Positions 1 through 7,031 of a stretch of DNA of 7,907 bases are shown piece by piece. Every line of letters starts with the position of its first letter. Position 1 is the first letter of the stretch. The notes under the pieces are model-generated. The model searched no databases. It was not told the origin of the DNA and was given only the letters and a program-made list of their open reading frames with translations. The stretch is taken from contig CACYZS010000018.1 of assembly GCA_902778985.1 (NCBI GenBank), positions 16,749-24,655 on the forward strand, read 5' to 3'. The translations under genes and the position numbers were made by a program. This DNA comes from an uncultured Ruminococcus sp. (lineage in GTDB: Bacteria; Bacillota; Clostridia; Oscillospirales; CAG-272).

Positions 1-1738
1 GCCCGACGTCGGAAGAATGGCAGACGAGGTCGAAGAGCGCCGCGTATTCCTCGGTCGTCACGACCACGTCGGAGAGCATTTCGGCAAGGGTGTCAAGCGA
101 ATGGAGCGCCACTTCCCAGAACCGGCGGTAGAGTTCCGCCCGTTCGATATCCCCGTCGTTTTCCGCCATGACCGCGTGCTCTTCCAGTTGTTTCGGAAGA
201 TCGAGCGCGAGCAGGAATTCGTAGACCGCCCGGCAGTGATCGGGGACGGGTTGCTTCTTCGACGAGGCGGCGAGCAGACGCAGGGGACGCATCAACTTTT
301 CCTTCGCGTCGTTGACCACCTTGAGGTATTCGCGTTTGCCGTCGGTCATACCGGAGAGAGAGGACAAGCCGTCGGGATCCTTCGTCCACTGGGCGGTGCT
401 GTTGAAAGAGGGACCCGAGAGCGACCAGGTCTCGGCGTAGAGTTCGAGCAGATCCTTTTCGCGCTCGCTAAGACCCGAAAAGCCGCACTTCGCGACCGAG
501 ATCACGTCGACGCGGCGGTAGAACCCGGTCACGGCACGGTAGGCGCCGGTGACGAGTTTCAGCGGTTCGAGGACCGAAAGATCGGTGCGTTCCGAGAAGA
601 AATAGGGGATCCCGTTCCGGTCGAACGACGCGTCGAGCACGCCGCGGTAGACGTTCGGATCCCCCGCGAACACGGCAAAATCGCGGAAGAGCACGCCGCC
701 CTCCGCCACTTTTCTCAGTATATCCGACGAGACGTACCGCGCGGCTTCGTAGGGATCGTCCGCCTCGACCAGCGTGACGTTTCCGTCTGCTTTCATTTTC
801 GCGTCGATATGCGCGGTGAGGTCCGACGCGAAAAGGGAGGTCGTAAGGAGGCGGAGCGGTTCGGATTCGGTACGCCAGACCTTGTTTAATTTCAGGGGTT
901 CGGGGCAGTATACACCCGCGTCGCGCGCCATCGCCTGCAAACGCTTGAGCGTCGCCATCGGTTCCTCGTAGCAGAGCGACGCCGCGGGATCCTCGGGCAG
1001 CGGGAGAGTCACAGTCAGGTCGGACGTCCGCATCAGTTCCGAGAGCACGGCGTACTGCTGTTCGGTAAAGCCGGTGAAACTGTCGAAATAGAAGGTCGTG
1101 CCGGAGAAGAAATCGGAGGTCTTCATCCTCTTCGCCATTCCGTCGAGCACGTTTTCGGCGTCGGCGAAGCGTTCGTCGAGGATCGCGCGGTAGCGCGTGC
1201 CGATGCGCGCGATCGCAGAAAGGCGGTCGGAAAGGCGGACTTCCCCGTTCTCCTGCGCCTCTTCGGTCGGCTGCGGCTCGTCGCTTAGCAGTTTGACCGC
1301 TTCGTCGAGTTGATCGGCGTCGATCCTGGACGCCGTGATCTCGCGGACGACCGACAGATAGCGTTCGATCGACGCGGGGTCATATTCAGGCGCCTCGGGC
1401 AACTCGGGCGAGAGTTCGCGGAGCGCCCGCCACATGGCGAGGGTGCGCGCCGTCCGGTCGGCGTAGCGAAGGGCAAGACCGCCCTCGGAGCGGAAGAAAA
1501 CGTCGGCAAGGCGGGTGAAGTTGGTCGCTTCAAATACCAAAGGGGCGCGCCGGGACAACCGCTCGGCGATCCGCGCTTCCGCGGTCACGGTGAAGTGTTC
1601 CGGAACGATCAGATAGGTACGGACTCTGTCGTTTTTCCCTTCGGCGAGCCAGCGATCGACGTCGGCTTTGATCCGTTTGTCCAGTTCGTAGGATTTGCCA
1701 GAACCGATGCGTCCGAGGATCAGGTGGAGCGTTCCCAT
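1..1738 (-). CDS. addB: ATP-dependent helicase/nuclease subunit B (AddB/RexB), N-terminal half, partial
   Basis: AddB pairs with AddA to resect double-strand breaks and respond to Chi for RecA-dependent repair in the cytoplasm. An uninterrupted frame of 579 codons runs from the ATG at 1738 off the left edge; the family is about 1,100-1,160 residues, so roughly half is present. Seen directly: a P-loop GRIGSGKS at residues 9-16, VPEHFT at 45-50 (the position of the family's VPD/E-Q motif), and FDSFTGFTEQQ at 218-228, a hallmark of AddB-type proteins. Family knowledge: the RecB-like nuclease domain and the cysteines of the iron-sulfur cluster lie mostly in the C-terminal half, outside this window, so nuclease activity cannot be judged. 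The start is supported by an AAAGGGGG ribosome site 7 nt upstream. It is the last visible gene of the leftward operon, 57 nt after the PhoB-like protein; addA would be expected further left. The identity is firm. Confidence 0.93.
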   Translation of the reverse strand, partial: MGTLHLILGRIGSGKSYELDKRIKADVDRWLAEGKNDRVRTYLIVPEHFTVTAEARIAERLSRRAPLVFEATNFTRLADVFFRSEGGLALRYADRTARTLAMWRALRELSPELPEAPEYDPASIERYLSVVREITASRIDADQLDEAVKLLSDEPQPTEEAQENGEVRLSDRLSAIARIGTRYRAILDERFADAENVLDGMAKRMKTSDFFSGTTFYFDSFTGFTEQQYAVLSELMRTSDLTVTLPLPEDPAASLCYEEPMATLKRLQAMARDAGVYCPEPLKLNKVWRTESEPLRLLTTSLFASDLTAHIDAKMKADGNVTLVEADDPYEAARYVSSDILRKVAEGGVLFRDFAVFAGDPNVYRGVLDASFDRNGIPYFFSERTDLSVLEPLKLVTGAYRAVTGFYRRVDVISVAKCGFSGLSEREKDLLELYAETWSLSGPSFNSTAQWTKDPDGLSSLSGMTDGKREYLKVVNDAKEKLMRPLRLLAASSKKQPVPDHCRAVYEFLLALDLPKQLEEHAVMAENDGDIERAELYRRFWEVALHSLDTLAEMLSDVVVTTEEYAALFDLVCHSSDVG

Positions 1739-1766
1739 CTGCCTTCCCCCTTTCTTTCGTTTTCTT

Positions 1767-1785
1767 CGGGACGTATCCCGTCCCG
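1767..1785 (-). other. Small hairpin in the gap before addB
   Basis: Arms CGGGAC (1767-1772) and GTCCCG (1780-1785) form a perfect 6-bp stem with a 7-nt loop, between the stop of the PhoB-like gene and the ribosome site of addB. Read on the minus strand it is followed by an A/G-rich stretch, not a U run, so it is unlikely to be a full terminator. It could be a weak attenuator or an mRNA-processing site, or it may be chance in GC-rich DNA. Confidence 0.3.
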
Positions 1786-1795
1786 GTCCCGGTTT

Positions 1796-2377
1796 TTACC
1801 GACCGCCCCCCTGCCCCTTCGCGTCGGGCGTCTGAAGGCGGTATCCCTCTCCGCGATCCGCGCGGATCACGGGCGGATCGGGCAAGCGTTCGAGTTTTTT
1901 GCGAAGCGCCGAGAGCGCCACGCCGAGGGCGTGGAGCGTAAGATCCCGCCCGCCGACCTTGCAAAGCGCAGCGGCTGCGACCGTCGTTCCGGCGGCGCCC
2001 GAGAGCGTCGCGTACAGGTCGTATTCGAGCGGCGAGAGACGCACGCGAGCGCCTCCGCAGAAAAGATCGCGTCCGGCGTCCGAGAGCACGGGCGCGCCGG
2101 TCACGGCGTCGGGATCAAGGATCTTTTCAAAGTCCGAGAAAAGGAAGGGACGGCAGAGATCCGCGTCCCCGCGGTAGCCGACCGTCACGACGCGCGTGCC
2201 GGCGGGCAGATCCGAGGGAAGCGGCGCGGCGTCAAGATCCCAGAGCAGAAGGTCCGCCGCCTCGCGACGGTACTTACCGGGCGTGAGCGCCGTGACCTGA
2301 AACCCGCCCGTCCCGTACGCCGAGAGGAACGCGGGAAGATCGGGGTCGCACCCGACGTAAATCACTTTGCCGCGCAT
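1796..2377 (-). CDS. OmpR/PhoB-type winged-helix protein with a degenerate receiver-like N-terminus
   Basis: 193 residues. The C-terminal part (about 103-182) is a clear Trans_reg_C winged helix: LSPLEYDLY at 114-122, a recognition-helix region ending in ALRKKL around 157-162, and IRADRGEGYRL at 171-181. The N-terminal part (about 1-95) looks like a shortened, decayed receiver. KVIYVGCDPD stands where active receivers have an acidic pair, DLLLWDLD at 42-49 keeps an Asp (D47) at the phosphoacceptor position, VVTVGY lacks the usual Thr/Ser, and RPF replaces KPF. Inference: a DNA-binding regulator probably not controlled by ordinary phosphorylation; no histidine kinase gene is visible. The ATG at 2377 overlaps the glf stop by one base (TAATG) with an AAAAGGA site just upstream, suggesting translational coupling. 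An in-frame extension back into glf is disfavoured because it is low-complexity Arg-rich antisense-type sequence. Target genes are unknown. Confidence 0.8.
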   Translation of the reverse strand: MRGKVIYVGCDPDLPAFLSAYGTGGFQVTALTPGKYRREAADLLLWDLDAAPLPSDLPAGTRVVTVGYRGDADLCRPFLFSDFEKILDPDAVTGAPVLSDAGRDLFCGGARVRLSPLEYDLYATLSGAAGTTVAAAALCKVGGRDLTLHALGVALSALRKKLERLPDPPVIRADRGEGYRLQTPDAKGQGGGR

Positions 2378-3458
2378 TATCCTTTTCCCTCTCCGAGCAG
2401 ACGGCGCGAAAGCGCAAGCGCCTCGGCGACGATCTTGTCCATATCGAGATACCGGTAGAGCCCGAGCCGTCCGCCGAAGACCACCTTTTCCTCCTTTTCG
2501 GCAAGAGCCGCGTAGCGGGCGTACAGGGCGTTGTTTGTTTCGTCGTTGACGGGATAGTAGGGCTCGTCGCCCTCTTTCCACGCGGCGGGATATTCGCGGG
2601 TGACGACCGTCTTCTCCTGCTTGCCGAAAACGAAGTGCTTATGCTCGATGATCCTGGTGTACGGCACCTCGCGTTCGGTGTAGTTGACCACGGCGTTGCC
2701 CTGAAAATCGGGGATATCGAGCGTTTCGCTCTCAAAGCGCAGACTGCGGTAGGAGAGCCCGCCGAACCTCGCCCCGTAGTACTCGTCGATCCTGCCGGTG
2801 AAGATCACCCGGTCGGCGAGCGCGTCGAAGCCGGCGCGGTCGGAGAAGTAGTCGGTCGAGAGCAGAACGTCCGCGCCCTCGAGCAGTCGCGCGACCATCG
2901 CGGTATAGCCCTCCTCGGGGATCCCCTGCAGGGGATCGGAGAAGTAGTTGTCGTCGTAGGTGAAGCGGAGCGGGAGCCGTCGGATGATGAAGGCGGGCAA
3001 TTCCGTACACGGTCGACGTAGATGTCCTCGCCGACAAGCGACAGCGCCTGTTCCTCGAGGTTCTTGGGTTCGATCCCTGCGTAGGGCGCGCGCGCCTCCT
3101 CGATCTTGGCTTTCGCCTCGGCGGGGGTCTTCACGCCCCAGAGGGCGTGGAAGGTGTTCATATTGAACGGGAGATGGTAGAGTTCGTCCCCGTATCGCGC
3201 GAGCGGCGAGTTGGTGAAGCGGTTGAAGGTCGCGAAACGCGAAACGTAGTCCCAGACCGCGCGGTCGGAAGTGTGGAAGATGTGCGCGCCGTAGCGATGC
3301 ACCTCGATCCCCTCGACCTGCTCGGTATAGATATTCCCGGCGATATGCGGGCGGCGGTCGATCACGAGGCAGGTTCTGCCCGCGTCGGTCGCTTCGCGCG
3401 CAAATACGGCGCCGAACAGTCCCGCGCCGACGATCAGATAATCGTAGTGCCGTTTCAT
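2377..3458 (-). pseudogene. glf: UDP-galactopyranose mutase, frameshifted by an internal deletion
   Basis: Glf is a flavoenzyme that interconverts UDP-galactopyranose and UDP-galactofuranose for surface glycans. The first 147 codons are in frame: FAD-binding GAGLFG at 11-16, IDRRPHIAGN, YGAHIFHTSD and LPFNMNTFHALWG, ending at GEDIY (codon at 3018-3020). The other 208 codons continue in another frame from ELPAFIIRR (3003) to the TAA at 2377-2379, with YRSLRFE, YTRIIEHKHF, DEPYYPVN and the C-terminal GGRL...LDMD. Only 14 nt separate the halves, where I recall E. coli Glf having 17 residues including KGYTEKQWGR. About 37 nt are therefore missing, which explains the frameshift; restoring them gives about 372 residues, close to the usual 367. 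The lost stretch contributes conserved Tyr and Trp contacts to the substrate. As written, the N-terminal frame runs on to a stop at 2805. The ATG at 3458 has an AAAGGAGA site and lies 17 nt after the WYL gene. Identity is certain; whether the break is real is not. Confidence 0.92.
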
Positions 3459-3475
3459 TTTCGTCGTCTCCTTTC

Positions 3476-4486
3476 TTACGTCGGATCGGGGGCGTTGGCC
3501 GCGAGCCATTCGGACGCGAGCCCGTTCGCCTGCTCTCTTACCCAGTCGGGCGAGAGGATCCGGATCTTACCGCCGAACCCGACCGCCCAGGACAGAAACA
3601 CCGGCGAGACCACCACGCGGGCGGACACCCGGAAGGTATCGGCGTCCTCCCCGTCCGAGAGGAAGGGGCACCCCTCCCCGAATCGGTCGATCACGACGCC
3701 GGCAAGATCCTTCTGCACCGAGAGCACGACCGTCTCTTCTTTTCCACTGTACATACCGAACAGCATGGTCTCGTATTTCCCGGGATCGGCGACGATCTTT
3801 TCCCACTCGTCCCTGCCCTCGCGGGCGGCGTTCTCCTCCCGGATCGAGCCGATCTTATCGACGCGGAAATGGCGAAGGGAGGCGGCGTCGCGGTCGTAGG
3901 CGAGCAGATAATAGTAGTCGCTGTCGCGCGAGAGCAGACAGGGGCTGACGAAGTAGCGTTTTCCGTCGCGGCGGGGGCGGCGGGTGTGATCCGCCTTCCA
4001 CTCGTAGTAGAGGAACGAAACGCACCTGTCGTTTGAGATCGCGGAGTGGATCGCGTCGACCGTGCGGAGCAGTTCGCGGTTCTCGCTCGGGACGCGCCCG
4101 GACACGTAAAGTTCGCGTTTGAGACGGCGTTCCTCGTAGGTCGACGCCTCGCGCGTCAGTTTCGAGATCAGGCGGCGGCTCTTGTCGAGCGGAATGAAAC
4201 GCGAGGACTGCACCGCGTCGATCAGCAGTTTGAGTTCCGCCGTCTCGAAGGTGCGTTCGCCGAGAAAACAGCCGCCCCCGCGTCCCCGGTTGACGATCAC
4301 GTCCTCGCCGGCGTCGGAGAGGGTAACGAGGTCGTCCATCACGGTCTTGCGGTCGCAGGAAAAGCCCGACGCCGCAAGATGGGCAAGGATGCGGTCGACC
4401 GTCACGGGATGTTCCTCGTCGCTCTCGCGGCGAAGGAAGGCGAGGACCTCGAGGATCCGTCGTTTCTGATTCGCTTTTTTCGGCAT
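3476..4486 (-). CDS. WYL-domain transcriptional regulator (HTH-WYL-WCX)
   Basis: 336 residues with the usual architecture and length of HTH-WYL regulators. A winged helix-turn-helix occupies about residues 7-70 (ILEVLAFLRRES, then the recognition region SCDRKTVMDDLVTL). A WYL domain lies at about 135-205 with YYYLLAYDRDAASLRHFRVDKI-type sequence at 181-202, followed by a C-terminal WCX-like region at about 250-325. Family knowledge: WYL domains bind ligands, in several cases single-stranded DNA or nucleotides, and these regulators often control DNA-damage or phage-defence genes. It is first in the leftward operon ending in addB, so it may regulate its own operon and the divergent one; this is inference from position. 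The ATG at 4486 is preceded by AAAGGAG about 12 nt upstream, a slightly long spacing. The frame is intact and ends 17 nt before glf. It is not recognised as a named protein. Confidence 0.9.
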   Translation of the reverse strand: MPKKANQKRRILEVLAFLRRESDEEHPVTVDRILAHLAASGFSCDRKTVMDDLVTLSDAGEDVIVNRGRGGGCFLGERTFETAELKLLIDAVQSSRFIPLDKSRRLISKLTREASTYEERRLKRELYVSGRVPSENRELLRTVDAIHSAISNDRCVSFLYYEWKADHTRRPRRDGKRYFVSPCLLSRDSDYYYLLAYDRDAASLRHFRVDKIGSIREENAAREGRDEWEKIVADPGKYETMLFGMYSGKEETVVLSVQKDLAGVVIDRFGEGCPFLSDGEDADTFRVSARVVVSPVFLSWAVGFGGKIRILSPDWVREQANGLASEWLAANAPDPT

Positions 4487-4533
4487 TCCGGGACCACTCT
4501 CCTTTATCGGCTGCTGCCGTCTTTCATCTTATT

Positions 4534-4562
4534 ATTATAACAAATCGCGGGGGAATTGTAAA
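4534..4562 (-). promoter_or_regulatory. Sigma-A-like promoter of the leftward operon
   Basis: On the minus strand, TTTACA (4557-4562) and TATAAT (4534-4539) are separated by exactly 17 nt. The -10 box is a perfect consensus and the -35 box differs at one position. Transcription would start near 4527, leaving about 40 nt of leader before the WYL start at 4486. It lies in the AT-rich part of the 152-nt divergent gap, which otherwise stands out from the GC-rich surroundings. Any operator would have to lie in this same gap; I see no obvious long palindrome there. Confidence 0.8.
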
Positions 4563-4583
4563 CCTCTTTTCGCGCTTTTGCTC

Positions 4584-4611
4584 TTGACTTTTTCTTTTTT
4601 TATGGTATAGT
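4584..4611 (+). promoter_or_regulatory. Extended -10 sigma-A-like promoter of the rightward operon
   Basis: TTGACT (4584-4589) and TATAGT (4606-4611) are 16 nt apart, and TG at 4603-4604 makes an extended -10. A T-rich spacer precedes the -10. The transcription start is expected near 4618, giving a leader of only about 20 nt before the ATG at 4639. Its -35 lies 21 nt from the -35 of the leftward promoter, so the two promoters are back-to-back and could share a regulator. Confidence 0.8.
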
Positions 4612-4638
4612 TGAAATATGGTGAAAGGGGTGAAGTGA

Positions 4639-6339
4639 ATGATAAACCGCACGCGCCCGCGCTTTGAGAAAAAAGAGCGGCTGGCGCTTTCTTTGCTCGC
4701 TTCTCTTCCGCTTCCCCTTTTCTTAACCCTCTGCGGTCCGCTCGCGGCGTTTTCCGCCAACCGTGAGGAACTCGGCTTCTCGGCGTCCGACTTCATGCCG
4801 CTCTGCGTCCTGGTCGGGACGCTGTCGGTGATCGCGGTCTTCCTCCTGCTTTTCTTCCTTCCGGACGGGGGTTTTCGCATCGTTTTCCCCGTGATCCTCG
4901 CTCTGTCGCTCTCAGGCGTGATCCTTCCGATCGTCAACCGACGCTCGGGGCTGCCGGGCGATACGCTCTCGGAGCCCTCGGGTTTACAGAACGTGCTCGG
5001 GATCGTGATCCCGGTTTTGCTGATCCTCGGCGCGCTCGCCGCGTTCCTGTTCGTGAAGCGCACTTTCCCCCTGACTGTGCTCTCGTGCCTGATCCTGATC
5101 CCGCTTCTCTTCTCGGCGCTCGTCACCTTCGTTTCGATCCCGCTCAAGGATCACGCGGTATTCAAAAAGCAGGCGGCGGATCCGCGCCGCGCCGGGACCG
5201 TCACGACCGAGGGGCTGACCGACCTCGGCGAGGAGAGGACCGTCCTCTATATCTGTATCGACCGTCTTGACGAACTGTTTTGCCGCGTGGCGGAACAGCG
5301 CGATCCGACTATATTCGCCGCCCTTGACGGCTTCACCCGCTATACCGACCACGTTTCGCTCTACTCGAACACCTACCCCGCCGTCTGCTATATGCTGACG
5401 GGGTACGAGGCGGATCCGGGACTCTCGCGCGCAAAAAACTTCGAGAACGGCTATTCCTCCGCGCACCTGCTCGGTGCGCTCTCGGACGCGGGATATTCAA
5501 CAGGGATCTACGCCGACGGCTATTACAGTTTCGGGACGGTCAAGAACATCGCGGACTACGCCGACAACCTGATCTCCGACGGACGGTACGAGATCGAATG
5601 GAAGACCGACCTTGCATTTGAGATGCTCGCGGTGTCGCTCTTCCGCATCGCCCCGTCGGTCACTTCCCCGCTCTTTGCCGATCTTTCGACCGAACTGCTG
5701 ACCGATCACGTAACACTGGTCCCCGCCGACAGTTCGCTCGTCATCTACGACACCGAAAACGACGCGACGGCAAGAGAGATCGAACGTCTCGGCTTCTCCG
5801 TCCGTAGCGGAAAGCGCTTTTCCTACGTCCATATCGAGGGGATGCACTCGATCCTCTACGGAAACGCCGATCCCGAAAAGACGACAAAAACGCTGAAGGA
5901 CTGTTTTGCCATCGTCAACGCCTATCTCGACGCGCTCCGCGAGGCGGGGCTCTACCGCGACGCGACGGTCGTGATCACGGGCGACCATCCCAGCCCGATC
6001 AGCGACTGGAGCCCGGTCTTCGAGCCGCGCGTGACCGCCCTGTTCGTCAAGCGGCGGGGCGACGCGGAAACGCCGCTCAAAGTCTCGGCGGCGCAGGTGT
6101 CGCAGGGGCAGATCGCGTCCGAGATCCTCGATTCCGAGGGGATCGCGCTCTGCGACGGCGACCCGCTTCCCCTCTCAAAGACGCCCGAGGGCGAGACGGT
6201 CGAGCGCTTCCACCACTTCGTCGTCCAGACGGCCGACGGTTTCCGCTTTGAGACCTACCGGATCACGGGACGCTCCGACGATTTTGCCAACTGGAAGAGA
6301 GTTTCGTCGGACAGATACAAAAAAAGCATTTACGATTGA
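4639..6339 (+). CDS. LtaS-like membrane enzyme of the sulfatase/alkaline phosphatase superfamily
   Basis: 566 residues. Five hydrophobic segments (about 16-37, 52-75, 79-99, 117-138 and 143-166) are followed by a soluble domain from about 200 on. With positive residues before the first segment, this places the domain outside the membrane, the topology of lipoteichoic acid synthases and phosphoethanolamine transferases. Metal- and nucleophile-type motifs appear in the expected order: VLYICIDRLDE at 202-212 (first metal Asp, probably D208), SNTYPA at 243-248 with candidate nucleophile T245, HIEGMH at 398-403, and TGDHPSP at 447-453 carrying the Asp-His metal pair D449/H450. Likely role, by family: transfer or hydrolysis of a phosphate- or sulfate-bearing group on a surface polymer. 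The exact substrate cannot be read; I see no close match to classical LtaS around the motifs. The ATG at 4639 has an AAAGGGG site about 8 nt upstream. It is first in a three-gene rightward operon, and the frame is intact. Confidence 0.82.
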   Translation: MINRTRPRFEKKERLALSLLASLPLPLFLTLCGPLAAFSANREELGFSASDFMPLCVLVGTLSVIAVFLLLFFLPDGGFRIVFPVILALSLSGVILPIVNRRSGLPGDTLSEPSGLQNVLGIVIPVLLILGALAAFLFVKRTFPLTVLSCLILIPLLFSALVTFVSIPLKDHAVFKKQAADPRRAGTVTTEGLTDLGEERTVLYICIDRLDELFCRVAEQRDPTIFAALDGFTRYTDHVSLYSNTYPAVCYMLTGYEADPGLSRAKNFENGYSSAHLLGALSDAGYSTGIYADGYYSFGTVKNIADYADNLISDGRYEIEWKTDLAFEMLAVSLFRIAPSVTSPLFADLSTELLTDHVTLVPADSSLVIYDTENDATAREIERLGFSVRSGKRFSYVHIEGMHSILYGNADPEKTTKTLKDCFAIVNAYLDALREAGLYRDATVVITGDHPSPISDWSPVFEPRVTALFVKRRGDAETPLKVSAAQVSQGQIASEILDSEGIALCDGDPLPLSKTPEGETVERFHHFVVQTADGFRFETYRITGRSDDFANWKRVSSDRYKKSIYD

Positions 6340-6356
6340 AGCGAAAGGCACGGAAT

Positions 6357-7031
6357 ATGATGCAAGAGAACCGGAAAAGTAACCTGTTTGTGCGGATCGC
6401 GCCGTTTGTTTTGGCGCCGCTGCTCTTCGGGATAAGCGCGTTGCTCCTCTCCCTCGGGGACTATATGGGACCGTGGTACTATATCCTGTACTTTCTCTCC
6501 CACTTCCTCTCCGTGGGGGCGGTTTTCCTTGCTTTACACCTCGTGTTCAAAGCGTCGGCGGAACGGAAAATGCCGAAGGCGCTCACGGCGGCGATCCCGC
6601 TTCTTACGTCCCTTTCGGTCTTCCACGTCGCGATCTCGATCTACGAAGCCTACTTTCTTCACTACGAGGAAGCGTCGACCACCGCGATCTACGCCCTTCT
6701 CTCGCTCTTCACCGACTCGCTGCTCTCCGAATGGCTCCTGACGCTTCTGACGGCTGTACTCGCGTACCTGTTCTTTCTGCGCGGGGAGCCGACGAAGGCA
6801 AGCCGACGCTCGGCGTGGATCTTCTCGGCGCTGATCTATTTCGTCTATCTCGCCGCCGGCCGCGTCTTTGAGTTTCTCTCGATCCTCTCGGCGCATTTCG
6901 GGTTCGTGGATGAGAAAACGACGGTCTCCGTTCTGGTCTTCTTCGGTTCGGACCTGCTGCTCGCCGCGTTCGGGTATCTCGTCCTGTTCCTCTCGGATAA
7001 AATTGCATTGAAAGGCACGGTGGCAAAATGA
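6357..7031 (+). CDS. Six-helix integral membrane protein of unknown function
   Basis: 224 residues from the ATG at 6357, chosen because AAAGG lies 8 nt upstream; a second ATG follows directly at 6360, and an in-frame TTG at 6336 lacks a good ribosome site. Hydrophobic segments lie at about 10-33, 37-64, 75-100, 106-140, 152-184 and 188-218, two of them long enough to be re-entrant or double. Acidic and aromatic residues sit inside or next to several helices (GDYMGPWYY, SIYEAYF, DSLLSEW, GRVFEF). There is no signal peptide, cysteine pair, ATP-binding site or other motif that I recognise. It starts 17 nt after the LtaS-like gene, and its TGA overlaps the next ATG (ATGA), so the three genes are probably co-translated. 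A partner or scaffold for the upstream enzyme is a guess from position only. Confidence 0.75.
   Translation: MMQENRKSNLFVRIAPFVLAPLLFGISALLLSLGDYMGPWYYILYFLSHFLSVGAVFLALHLVFKASAERKMPKALTAAIPLLTSLSVFHVAISIYEAYFLHYEEASTTAIYALLSLFTDSLLSEWLLTLLTAVLAYLFFLRGEPTKASRRSAWIFSALIYFVYLAAGRVFEFLSILSAHFGFVDEKTTVSVLVFFGSDLLLAAFGYLVLFLSDKIALKGTVAK

Noticed and set aside
17..2458. Long plus-strand open frames opposite addB and the PhoB-like gene (17-889, 1310-2458)
   Set aside because: They are Arg/Glu/Gly-rich antisense shadows in GC-rich DNA; the minus strand carries clear AddB and winged-helix motifs across the same bases.
2378..2581. Extended N-terminus for the PhoB-like protein starting at 2581
   Set aside because: The extra 68 residues are Arg-rich and lie out of frame within conserved glf sequence; the ATG at 2377 overlaps the glf stop and has its own ribosome site.
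2995..3025. Programmed ribosomal frameshift in glf
   Set aside because: There is no slippery heptamer, and family residues are physically missing, so slipping alone would not restore a normal enzyme.
3459..3509. Upstream start for glf at 3509
   Set aside because: The extra 17 residues overlap the WYL gene's 3' end and have no family match; MKRHYDYLIVGAG with AAAGGAGA before it is the typical Glf start.
2635..4540. Plus-strand open frames opposite glf and the WYL gene
   Set aside because: No motifs or ribosome sites, and the composition is typical of reverse frames; the minus-strand products are recognised families.
4524..5988. Minus-strand open frames opposite the LtaS-like gene
   Set aside because: They lie antisense to an intact enzyme with ordered catalytic motifs, and one would run through the divergent promoters.
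6336..6356. TTG start for the six-helix membrane protein overlapping the upstream stop
   Set aside because: The ATG at 6357 has a well-spaced AAAGG site; the TTG has none.
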